This document shows, in pieces, positions 50,878 through 59,588 of a stretch of 64,000 nt of DNA. Below the pieces are notes generated by a model that had not been told where the DNA came from, made no database searches, and was given only the letters and a program-made list of their open reading frames with translations. How positions within the stretch are numbered: position 1 is the stretch's first letter; every line of letters starts with the position of its first letter. The stretch is from an uncultured Lachnospiraceae bacterium. GTDB lineage: Bacteria > Bacillota > Clostridia > Lachnospirales > Lachnospiraceae. Position numbers and translations under genes: made by a program. The stretch is taken from the NCBI GenBank assembly GCA_934339135.1, contig CAKRHP010000017.1, positions 1 to 64,000 of the forward strand. The letters run 5' to 3'.

Positions 50878-53427
50878 TTATCCTTCCCGTCTCATGCGCT
50901 GTATCACGCTCTCCTTTGATATCATATAATATACCACAGCCGGTACGATCATACAAATCACCAGCGATGCCGCGGCAATCCCTGTCATGACCCCTGCAGG
51001 ATAGTGAAAGATCGCATAATCTGCCATACTCTTTGCTGCCCTGGCAAACTGAATAATAATAAGATTACCGAGAGTCAGCAGCAGCCCGATACTGATCATG
51101 CCATAATAACCTCCCTCCCACAAAAGCATACGGCAGATCTGTTTCTTTGTCATTCCGACGCTCTCCAGCATAGCAAGCTCTGTCCTTCTGGTAAATACAC
51201 CTGTCAGCATAACATTAATATAATTCAACATACCGATCATGATCAAAATTCCCGAAATACCTCCCCCCAGAATTTTCATTGTCATGATCGAAGTGGAAAA
51301 TTTCTTTGCCGCCTCTGACTTTATGGTGGTGTCGATCACAGCCGTGTTCGACTGCGCCAGCGCTTTCACTCTTTTTGTTACGGAAGCTTCCGCTTCCTTC
51401 CTGCAGTTTAAGATCATATTATCGCTTCCCGGATCGTCTGTGATCCGTTCCAACGCCTTATCACTGAGCAGGATTGCCTCCGGCGCTCCTGCCTGGATCC
51501 AGTAATATCCAATCTCAAACCCCCACATTTCCTGAAGACATGCTCCAACCTTTATGGTAGTCTTCCTGTCCGTTTTCCTGTCCACCAATGTCAGTGTTTT
51601 CCCCTTCATCTGCTGTGCCTGTTCTTTGGTATCTACCGTTCCGATCAGGCATATTTTTCCTTCTTCAAATGCCCTCTCATCGATCCTCTGATCCTTCCCG
51701 GCTCTGTCATTATATTTCCGGATATCATCCATGCCGATGGAAACGACCGGGCAGGAATACATACTTTCCTTGTTCCTTTTCTCCTGCGCCCTGCGATAAA
51801 ATTTGATACTCTCCTCCTTCTCCTGCGGTGTCATCTGATCTGTATCCAGAAATGGTTCATACAGCTTTTCATCAAAAGGAAGTATGATCTCCGCAGTACG
51901 GTTCCAGCGAAAAGAGGTGATCCCCGGAATCTTCCGGAGTTCCTTTGTCATAGTTTCCAACGACTGTTTCTGCTCCTGATCCTGTTCGTTATTTTCATCG
52001 GTGCCGGTATAGATCACATAATCATTTGGCACATATGTTTCCAGATAATTTTCCAACTTGATGCTCCCCAATATGGCATCCACTGCCAGAAAGGCGATCA
52101 TCCCCATAAATAATGACGCAAACACCAGGATCGCCCGCTTTTTATCACGGAATACATTACGAAATGCCATCCGCCGGATCTTTCCGCCTCTTTTAGTATT
52201 GTGAGACCGCAGCTTTTCCTGATACTGTCCGTTATATTTCATGGCCTCCACCGCAGAAATATTTCCGGCAAACTTTGCGGGCTTCCGACAGCTGATCCAT
52301 ATGGTGATCAGGGAAAACAGAACCGTTGCCACAAAGATCTCGGGCCGGAACTGTATCCGGCTCGGCATGGCGTCATTTCCCCCGGCCGCAAGGGCATAAA
52401 GCGCCGCCGGAACGATCCCAAAGGCACAGATCACCCCCAGAAATATTCCGGCAGGAATCCCGATCCCTGCCAGATGCCAGACCTGTTTCTTCACAAGCTT
52501 CCGAATCTGGGACGGTGTCGTTCCGATGGTTTTTAACATTCCGTAAAACCGGATATCCTTTGTTACGGAAATATACATGACATTATAGATCAGCAGATAA
52601 CCGCTCAGGATAATGATCGCTCCCACAGCAAGCAAGGTAACAACAACAATAACTCTCTCCATGTCATTGTTTTGATCCTCGCTAAATGCCGAGTCCCACG
52701 ACTGCGTTCGTTTTACACCATTCGCCTGCGTAACCTCGTCCAGACTGACCTGATCCTGCAGTTTTTTATATAAAATATATTTCCTGTCACCTTTGGCAGA
52801 TATGGACAGCGTTTTATTTTCTCTTTTATCGAGTCCCATTTTTTGGACATATTCCTTTGAAACGAGACCTACTGCTTTCCCATAGATATAATCCCGATAC
52901 CAGCCGCTTAAAGTAAAGGTTTCCTCTCTTTTTCCATCATAAAGAATTACCTTTCCCCCTATTTTCGGTTTATTGATACCGATCACAGCCAGAGACGTCT
53001 CTGACAGCATGATCTGATCCTGTTTCTCCGGATACGTTCCGTGAATACGACTGATGGATGGAATGTAATTCTTACTGTATTCCTCCGTATCGTAATACCA
53101 CAGTGCCACCGTTTTTTCCCCGGAAGCTTCCTTTCTGCTGCCGGCACTGATCTGTACTCCCATAGCTCTCAGATCCTGCATATCCTTTATCTGATCCATC
53201 TGCTGCTTTGATGGCTGCTCCAGCCAGATCGTGCTTTGCGATCCCAAATTACGGATCTGCATAATGCCCATATTCCGGATCAGACTGATCCCGATGGTAA
53301 ATACCGTTGTAAACATAAAGGTGGTCAGAATGATCGCCAGCACCGCAAAAAAATTTCTTGTACGCTCTACCTTGATGGATCGTCTGCTAAGGCGGCAAAG
53401 CACCTCCTGATTATTGTTTTTTAACAT
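50878..53427 (-). CDS. FtsX-type ABC transporter permease
   Basis: This 849-residue protein has an N-terminal helix (about 25-48), an extracytoplasmic MacB-like domain (to about 255) and an FtsX core of three helices (about 258-380). A second helix opening another extracytoplasmic domain follows (MAFRNVFRDKKRAILVFASL, about 410-445), then a C-terminal FtsX core (about 705-840). It overlaps the ATPase gene by seven bases. With the two-component system it resembles peptide antibiotic sensing and resistance modules, although the topology is of the tandem FtsX kind rather than classic BceB. Confidence 0.9.
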   Translation of the reverse strand: MLKNNNQEVLCRLSRRSIKVERTRNFFAVLAIILTTFMFTTVFTIGISLIRNMGIMQIRNLGSQSTIWLEQPSKQQMDQIKDMQDLRAMGVQISAGSRKEASGEKTVALWYYDTEEYSKNYIPSISRIHGTYPEKQDQIMLSETSLAVIGINKPKIGGKVILYDGKREETFTLSGWYRDYIYGKAVGLVSKEYVQKMGLDKRENKTLSISAKGDRKYILYKKLQDQVSLDEVTQANGVKRTQSWDSAFSEDQNNDMERVIVVVTLLAVGAIIILSGYLLIYNVMYISVTKDIRFYGMLKTIGTTPSQIRKLVKKQVWHLAGIGIPAGIFLGVICAFGIVPAALYALAAGGNDAMPSRIQFRPEIFVATVLFSLITIWISCRKPAKFAGNISAVEAMKYNGQYQEKLRSHNTKRGGKIRRMAFRNVFRDKKRAILVFASLFMGMIAFLAVDAILGSIKLENYLETYVPNDYVIYTGTDENNEQDQEQKQSLETMTKELRKIPGITSFRWNRTAEIILPFDEKLYEPFLDTDQMTPQEKEESIKFYRRAQEKRNKESMYSCPVVSIGMDDIRKYNDRAGKDQRIDERAFEEGKICLIGTVDTKEQAQQMKGKTLTLVDRKTDRKTTIKVGACLQEMWGFEIGYYWIQAGAPEAILLSDKALERITDDPGSDNMILNCRKEAEASVTKRVKALAQSNTAVIDTTIKSEAAKKFSTSIMTMKILGGGISGILIMIGMLNYINVMLTGVFTRRTELAMLESVGMTKKQICRMLLWEGGYYGMISIGLLLTLGNLIIIQFARAAKSMADYAIFHYPAGVMTGIAAASLVICMIVPAVVYYMISKESVIQRMRREG

Positions 53428-54101
53428 ACCGTATCACCTTCCTCTGCCTTTCCGTCCTCTATCCGGATCACCCGGTCTGCCATCTGTGCAATCTCCTCGT
53501 TGTGAGTGATCATCACGATGGTCTGATGAAACTCCCGGCTGGTCACCTTTAACAGTGAGACTACATCCATCCCGGTACGGCTGTCCAGATTTCCCGTAGG
53601 TTCATCTGCCAGAATGATCGCAGGCTTCGCAGCCAGAGCCCTTGCGATCGCGACACGCTGCTGCTGCCCTCCGGAGAGCTGATTCGGCATTGCCGTAAGC
53701 TTTTTCTCTAACCCCAGTGTCTGTATGATCGTGTCCACATACCCCTCATCGACCCTGCCGCCATCCAGCTCGATGGGCAGCACAATATTCTCATATACAT
53801 TTAAGATGGGAACCAGATTATAATTCTGAAATACAAAGCCGATATTACGGCGGCGGAAAATAGTCAGCTCTTCATCATTCATTTTAAAAATCTCTTTTCC
53901 CCTCACTATCACCTCTCCGGAGGTTGGCCGGTCAAGGCCTCCCAGCATATTTAACAATGTTGATTTCCCGCTTCCGGAGGAGCCTGCCACTGCCATAAAT
54001 TTCCCCTCCTCCACAGCGATCGAAACATGGTCCAGGGCATGTACTTCATTTTCCCCTTCTCCATACTGTTTGCACAGATCTATGGTTTTTAATATTTCCA
54101 T
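53421..54101 (-). CDS. ABC transporter ATP-binding protein, MacB/BceA type
   Basis: This 226-residue ATPase has Walker [10 protein letters not shown] (about 40-48), signature [15 protein letters not shown], Walker [18 protein letters not shown] and the H-loop ITHN. The short length and GNLD motif place it in the MacB/LolD/BceA group that drives FtsX-type permeases. It is the first gene of the operon ATPase-permease-regulator-kinase and has its promoter in the gap to the nucleotidase gene. Confidence 0.95.
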   Translation of the reverse strand: MEILKTIDLCKQYGEGENEVHALDHVSIAVEEGKFMAVAGSSGSGKSTLLNMLGGLDRPTSGEVIVRGKEIFKMNDEELTIFRRRNIGFVFQNYNLVPILNVYENIVLPIELDGGRVDEGYVDTIIQTLGLEKKLTAMPNQLSGGQQQRVAIARALAAKPAIILADEPTGNLDSRTGMDVVSLLKVTSREFHQTIVMITHNEEIAQMADRVIRIEDGKAEEGDTVC

Positions 54102-54146
54102 CTTTTTTCCTCTCTTTCCTCTTAGTTGTCTCTAAGACTCCACTAC

Positions 54147-54179
54147 ATTATAGCTGTCACATCTTACAATCTCATTACA
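54147..54179 (-). promoter_or_regulatory. ABC/two-component operon promoter with response-regulator-type direct repeats
   Basis: On the minus strand TATAAT (54147-54152) lies about 45 bases before the ATPase start. No -35 consensus is present. Instead, on the plus strand, TTACA occurs at 54164-54168 and 54175-54179, an 11-base spacing (one helical turn), which is how OmpR-family dimers bind. Activation by the operon-encoded regulator is inferred. Confidence 0.6.
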
Positions 54180-54202
54180 GTTTCACCAAAAAGGGCAAAA
54201 AA

Positions 54203-54224
54203 AGAGGGAATCGAAATTCCCTCT
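54203..54224 (-). terminator. Terminator of the nucleotidase gene
   Basis: AGAGGGAA and TTCCCTCT form a stem with a short loop, flanked by A7 and T5 runs, so it would act in both directions. It lies about 24 bases past the stop of the minus-strand gene ending at 54248. Confidence 0.8.
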
Positions 54225-54247
54225 TTTTGTCTTACTTCATGCAGTTG

Positions 54248-57200
54248 TTATTTCACAACGTATTTTTTCTTAAGTCCCATACCTTTTTTATTTCTTGCTT
54301 TTACGATCACCTTGTCTTTTGATGCCAGAGGCTTTTTCAGTTTTACCGTATAATTTCCTTCAAAATCAATGGAAGCGGTATGTTTCTTTCCATTCACAAG
54401 AATAAATACTTTTGTGTTAGTGTTTTCCACAGTCACACCATCTGCCTCTGTTCCATCACCAACCACGTCTACATGACCTCTAATCTTTTTCAATCCGGCT
54501 TTCAGTTTATTTACCTTCGGAGTGTCTGGTACAACCTCTGTTTTCTTCGTCTTTAATACCGGACTATTCCCCTTTGTATTCGTAAGATATGCATTTACCT
54601 TCACACCGGAATTGGTCTTTGCAATTTTTCTCTGGTAACGATACATCTTCTTAGATGCTATATATGTTTTCTTTGTGATGGTATACTTCTTTTTGCCCAC
54701 AGTGATCGTAGCGCTCTTACACTTCTCTTCCGAGAATACCTTTACCTTTGTGGACAAATTCGTTACCGTCTGCATGACCGGCTTTGCCGGAACCGTCTGT
54801 TGTACAGTCCTCTTCGTTCCCATGCTGACACGGTTTGCCACATCTACCGTACGCACCTTCACCTCTGTCTTTGCCTTTAAAAGATATGGAAGTGAAAATG
54901 TATAACTGCCGCTACTGGTAATATCCATCTTAATCTTTTCTATCTTATAATCTTTATTGTAAAGCTCGCACTGCTTATACAGCTCTTCCGTTCCATCATC
55001 CTGCATAAATACTGTTTTTTTGCTATCTAATATAAAGAACGGATATACATTTTTATCATTAATTTCTCCTTTTACGGTCCGAACGGCTGTTGTCGGTCTC
55101 TCCATGACCGGCTTATTCGGTCCCGTTCTCTTAACCGTTACAACGGTTCTGGCACTGCATCGTCCCTCATCATCCTTTACATAAACAAATACCTTTTTTC
55201 CGGCATTCTGTGGTGGCAGCGCATATTTAAAGGATCCATCATCATTTACGCTCGTCTTATAAACAGTAGAGTCCTCCAGTTCAAAATATATTGTCGTTAC
55301 CGGCTCTGCTTTTCCGGTAATATAGACTTTACGATTGGTATACGTGTCTACCTTCGGCGCCTCGAGAATTCCCTCATTTATATTATTGATACGGATATAA
55401 CGTATTGTGACATTTCCTTTTCCATCCACTGCTCTTATTGAATATATACCATTTTTATCTGCAGCAAACATGCCATTCGTAACAGCCTTCGCATTATTCC
55501 ACGCAATAGAATCTGCAAGATATTTACCACAAAGATATGTCAGGGATGCAATACCGGAACGGTCCGTTGCCTGCACAGCCACCTTAACAGGATGATTTGT
55601 TTCAATTTCTGTTAATGCTGTCAGATTCAGATCAGGACCACTTTTATCCGTCTGATCCATTGCCGCCAGATCTGCCCGATAATAATCGAAATCTCCGGCA
55701 GAATCCAGTTTTTCTTTATCCCAGGATTTTTTATTTATCATATCCCGTGCACCAGATCCGGTCTTTAATATGTAAAAATACTTATTAGAATATTTTACAT
55801 TCCAGTTATTATCCTCCAAATTACCCAAAGAACCACATTCTGACAGCTTCTGCATATACTTTTTAAAATAATCTCTGGTATCCGCCTGGCTCAACTTGCT
55901 CATTGCCGCTGTCTTAAACAATGCAGGCATTTTCGTGCCATCCAGCCGGTTTACAATGAAAAGAAATTGATCTGTATCCTTAATTTCCTGTCCATTTCTT
56001 GTCATACTTGTCACGCGCCAGGTATCATTAATCTTGTTACCGTCATAGTCATAACGCGGCGCTACGCTGTTATCAATCGTGTATTCCACACCATCCATAA
56101 TATAGAAACGGCTCAAATCTGTGAGATACAGTTCCTGCAAAGAATACTGTAACGGTCTGCTGCCCTTGTAATTAAGAATTCCCGCCAACAAGTCGCTTGT
56201 CTGGGAAATTCCCTTATTTCCGCTGTTGCCTCCCGTCACCTGCGTCCCTTCTGTGACAGCCCCCGGTGTAGTGATGCCAGGAGTTTCTGCCGGATTCGGA
56301 CTACTGATCGCAGAACCGGAGATTACATTACTTCCGGCTGTTTCATAAGCACTTGCCGACCACTCTAACCATTCTCTCAACTCTGCGCCTGTTATCTTGT
56401 AGCGCCACAACTGTATCCGGTAATTCATCAGCTGATATAGATCTGCACTTGTGAATGCGTCCTTAATGTCATAATAATCAACGCCACTCCCCGCACCATA
56501 CTTCGAGTACCGGGAAGCTGCTACAACAGGAAGTCCCTTACAGTCTGTGTTATCGTTGTTCTGATATTCCATACCATAAGAAATTGCCATATCGTTTAAC
56601 AGCTGGATCGGACTGCTGTCCTCCACTGTACCCAGATAATTCTGCCATCTTGCATCTGATTTGATCTCCGCAAGCACCTCGGTACAATCAGCCGCAAATA
56701 CCGATCCCCATTTGTCCATATATTTCGCAATATTTTGATTAATGGCTGTATTAACCTTGGTTTTACGAATCTGAGATCGTCTGGTAACAATCTCCTTATT
56801 TTGGGAAATTCCCAGATCAACCACACCGATTCCCTGTCCGCTGTTGGCTACCATGACAAGATTCTTTCCGTTCACCAATCCATTCTCGGTATCAACACCC
56901 GGATATTTATCGTATTTTGTTGTTCCGTCTGCACAGAAATTGGAATGTAGATGACCACACAAAACCGCATCAACTCCGTCAATCTTTGTCAACGCATATC
57001 CAACATTTTCATCCATCAGTGCCGGCTGCTCTGCGCCCACACCGGAATGCGCCAGAACTACAACTACATCTGCTCCTGCATCCTTAAGGATCTTGGTTTC
57101 CTTCTGTACATTGGCAACCATATCCTCGCCGGCGAGAACACCTGTGTAATCACATCTCTTTTTCGATAATGTCGGAATCGATTCCCCGATCACACCTACC

Positions 57201-57787
57201 TTCACGGTCACTTGAGATCCGTCTGCCGTGGTCAGTGTTTTTTCAATGATCTTATTCTCATTAAATACATGCTTCCCTGTCACCGCATCTGTTATATTTG
57301 AAGCAATAACCTTATCCTTCAGACCGGTTGCCTCATACTGCTTCTGAATATATGGCAATGTATATTCATAATCATGATTTCCCAAAATGATGGCATCATA
57401 ATTCAAAGAGGACATTGCCTGATAAATTGGCTGGATCTCATTTTGGTCATGCTCATAAATATAGTCCGTGGTGTAATCATACATTACATCCCCCAGATCA
57501 AACAAAAGTGTATTGCCATCCGGCACTTCACTTTTCGCCTTTGATAACAAAGTAGATGCCTTTGTCAATCCCCCATTGGCAAATAAAGTTCCTTTTGAAT
57601 AATCCACATCCACAACCTGTCCATGCAGATCTGTGGTAAACATAATACGAAGATCTGCCGTATTACCTGCTGCTGAAGCTGTTTTTACCGGCATCACTCC
57701 CAGCAGTTCTACCGCCAGCATCGCTAATGCCAGCAGTATTGACATCATTTTGTTTTTCTTTGTTGTTCTTTTTTCCCCTTGAAACAT
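54248..57787 (-). CDS. Secreted 5'-nucleotidase/CpdB-like phosphoesterase with Ig-like repeats
   Basis: This 1179-residue protein has a signal peptide (helix about 14-40, cleavage near ASAAG). Its metallophosphoesterase domain (about 45-345) has MFTTDLHGQ, FDLGDVMYD, LGNHDYEY, LAHSGVG and CGHLHSNF. A 5'-nucleotidase C-terminal domain (about 365-680) reads like CpdB (DLYQLMNYRIQLWRYKITGAELREWLEW) and carries a Thr/Pro/Gly-rich insert near 495-530. Several Ig-like and Lys-rich repeats follow (about 720-1179). It should release phosphate and nucleosides from extracellular (cyclic) nucleotides. No LPXTG signal is seen; attachment may depend on the repeats. Confidence 0.88.
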   Translation of the reverse strand: MFQGEKRTTKKNKMMSILLALAMLAVELLGVMPVKTASAAGNTADLRIMFTTDLHGQVVDVDYSKGTLFANGGLTKASTLLSKAKSEVPDGNTLLFDLGDVMYDYTTDYIYEHDQNEIQPIYQAMSSLNYDAIILGNHDYEYTLPYIQKQYEATGLKDKVIASNITDAVTGKHVFNENKIIEKTLTTADGSQVTVKVGVIGESIPTLSKKRCDYTGVLAGEDMVANVQKETKILKDAGADVVVVLAHSGVGAEQPALMDENVGYALTKIDGVDAVLCGHLHSNFCADGTTKYDKYPGVDTENGLVNGKNLVMVANSGQGIGVVDLGISQNKEIVTRRSQIRKTKVNTAINQNIAKYMDKWGSVFAADCTEVLAEIKSDARWQNYLGTVEDSSPIQLLNDMAISYGMEYQNNDNTDCKGLPVVAASRYSKYGAGSGVDYYDIKDAFTSADLYQLMNYRIQLWRYKITGAELREWLEWSASAYETAGSNVISGSAISSPNPAETPGITTPGAVTEGTQVTGGNSGNKGISQTSDLLAGILNYKGSRPLQYSLQELYLTDLSRFYIMDGVEYTIDNSVAPRYDYDGNKINDTWRVTSMTRNGQEIKDTDQFLFIVNRLDGTKMPALFKTAAMSKLSQADTRDYFKKYMQKLSECGSLGNLEDNNWNVKYSNKYFYILKTGSGARDMINKKSWDKEKLDSAGDFDYYRADLAAMDQTDKSGPDLNLTALTEIETNHPVKVAVQATDRSGIASLTYLCGKYLADSIAWNNAKAVTNGMFAADKNGIYSIRAVDGKGNVTIRYIRINNINEGILEAPKVDTYTNRKVYITGKAEPVTTIYFELEDSTVYKTSVNDDGSFKYALPPQNAGKKVFVYVKDDEGRCSARTVVTVKRTGPNKPVMERPTTAVRTVKGEINDKNVYPFFILDSKKTVFMQDDGTEELYKQCELYNKDYKIEKIKMDITSSGSYTFSLPYLLKAKTEVKVRTVDVANRVSMGTKRTVQQTVPAKPVMQTVTNLSTKVKVFSEEKCKSATITVGKKKYTITKKTYIASKKMYRYQRKIAKTNSGVKVNAYLTNTKGNSPVLKTKKTEVVPDTPKVNKLKAGLKKIRGHVDVVGDGTEADGVTVENTNTKVFILVNGKKHTASIDFEGNYTVKLKKPLASKDKVIVKARNKKGMGLKKKYVVK

Positions 57788-57944
57788 ATCGCTTTCTTTC
57801 CCCCTTTTCTTGCGATTTATATTGAAATTAATAATTTCCGTAATTAGTTTATTCCCTGTTTATGTCAAATCTCTGTCAATTTTCTTACAATTTCCAGTTC
57901 TTCCAACAGGATCCCCTATATTTTTGACGCTTTCCCTTATTGAA

Positions 57945-59588
57945 TCACTGCTGAATCGCCTGCATCAATGCCGGAATCAGCTGTTTCTTACGTGATACTG
58001 TATTTTCCAGAATGATCTGACCGGTATCCTCCGGCAAATGGAATGCTTCCAGCGCAAGCTGCTTTGCCCCATTACCGGCACAAAGCAGTTCCGTGGTGCC
58101 CTGCAGAATATCTGTCAGCATAAAAAACAACATAGGGATGGAATGGGCCGTCAGAGCCTTTTCCATATATGGGATCATTCTTTCCCGGACATCCTCCAGA
58201 TCCTTCTGAGTCATGGAGTTGATCTGCCCAACACCAAAGGATACATCATTCACCACAAATTTTTTGAAATCCTGATAAAATATCTCCTCCGGTGTTTTCG
58301 CTGACAGATTGCTTCCTGCCGCAAACATCTCCGCAGCATAACTTTCCGGCTCGATTCCCGCAATCTGTGCCAGCGTATATGCCGCTTTTTTATCCGTCTC
58401 TGTACATGTTGGAGAACGGAAGATCAACGTATCCGAAAGAATCGCAGAACAAAGCAGACCGGCAATTTCTTTACTGATCTTCATTTCCTGCTCCCGGTAC
58501 ATCTGATATATGATCGTTGCAGTACAGCCCAATGGCTGATTGCGGAAATATACCGGATTCATAGTCTCCAGGCTTCCGATCCTGTGATGATCGATCACCT
58601 CCAGAACCTCTGCCTCATCCAGACCATCCACTGCCTGGGTCACTTCATTATGATCCACGAGAACCAGACGCTTCTTACGTGCTCCCAACAGACTTCTTCT
58701 GGAGATCATACCATAATAGTTTCCATTGAGATCCATGATCGGGAAATCACGATATCGTTTTTTGGCCATGGTCTCCCGGATATCATCCACATAATCATTT
58801 CGCTGAAATGTGACCAACGCCTTCTGTTTCATAAAATAACGGATCGGCATACTCTGATTGACCAGTCGTGTTGCTGTGTATGTGTCATATGGCGTCTTTA
58901 TTATAAAGCAGCCCTTACTCTCTGCCAGTTTTTTGATCGTAAAGGATACCAGCGAACCATCACATACAATAATGCATTTTGCTCCCATCTCGATAGCGCA
59001 GAGCTGGGATTCATAACGATTTCCCAGAATCACGATGTCATCCTTCTCAATATAATTCTCCATGAGATCCGGATTCGCGGCAGCGATCAGACATTTTCCG
59101 GATCGAATGATCTCGTCCGGATCTCCGGCGATCATCTCCCCCTCCAGCGTCTCGATCAAATTGCGAAATGGTGTCTCTGCCTTGGCAATAATACAACTGT
59201 CATAAACATCCATGTAGGATTTTGCAATATCCTCTATGGTGATCAGACCTTCCAGCTGACCATTTTTGCAAACCACCGGCAACGTTGCCAGTCCGCCCTC
59301 CTTCATAATCTCCCATGCCCGTTTCAGGGAAATATTGCTCCCCACACCCGGCACCTGAACCACATCAATATCAAATACCTGTGTCCGCACATCGCTGAGA
59401 TATTCCGGCTCCGGCACTCCAAACTTCTGAAGCACAAAGCGCGTCTCTGAGTTGATCTGACCGGCTCTCTTTGCTGTATAGTTTTTCCCTGTCATCTGCC
59501 GCTTAAATGCCGCATATGCAATTGCAGAGCACACCGAATCCGTATCCGGATTAATATGACCGATTACATGTATTTCCTCTCCTGCCAT
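57945..59588 (-). CDS. Manganese-dependent inorganic pyrophosphatase with CBS and DRTGG domains
   Basis: This 547-residue protein has a split DHH-family catalytic part: HINPDTDSVCSAIAYAAF at the start and VDHNEVTQ ... DHHRIG later, with the DHHA2-type C-terminal domain. Between them (about 65-300) lie two CBS domains separated by a DRTGG domain. Such CBS-PPases hydrolyse pyrophosphate and are regulated by adenine nucleotides binding the CBS pair. Its ATG follows the stop of the upstream TPR gene directly (TAGATG), so they are translationally coupled. Confidence 0.93.
   Translation of the reverse strand: MAGEEIHVIGHINPDTDSVCSAIAYAAFKRQMTGKNYTAKRAGQINSETRFVLQKFGVPEPEYLSDVRTQVFDIDVVQVPGVGSNISLKRAWEIMKEGGLATLPVVCKNGQLEGLITIEDIAKSYMDVYDSCIIAKAETPFRNLIETLEGEMIAGDPDEIIRSGKCLIAAANPDLMENYIEKDDIVILGNRYESQLCAIEMGAKCIIVCDGSLVSFTIKKLAESKGCFIIKTPYDTYTATRLVNQSMPIRYFMKQKALVTFQRNDYVDDIRETMAKKRYRDFPIMDLNGNYYGMISRRSLLGARKKRLVLVDHNEVTQAVDGLDEAEVLEVIDHHRIGSLETMNPVYFRNQPLGCTATIIYQMYREQEMKISKEIAGLLCSAILSDTLIFRSPTCTETDKKAAYTLAQIAGIEPESYAAEMFAAGSNLSAKTPEEIFYQDFKKFVVNDVSFGVGQINSMTQKDLEDVRERMIPYMEKALTAHSIPMLFFMLTDILQGTTELLCAGNGAKQLALEAFHLPEDTGQIILENTVSRKKQLIPALMQAIQQ

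Noticed and set aside
58584..59450. 288-codon plus-strand open frame
   Set aside because: It is antisense to the CBS/DHH pyrophosphatase, and its composition is that of a shadow frame.
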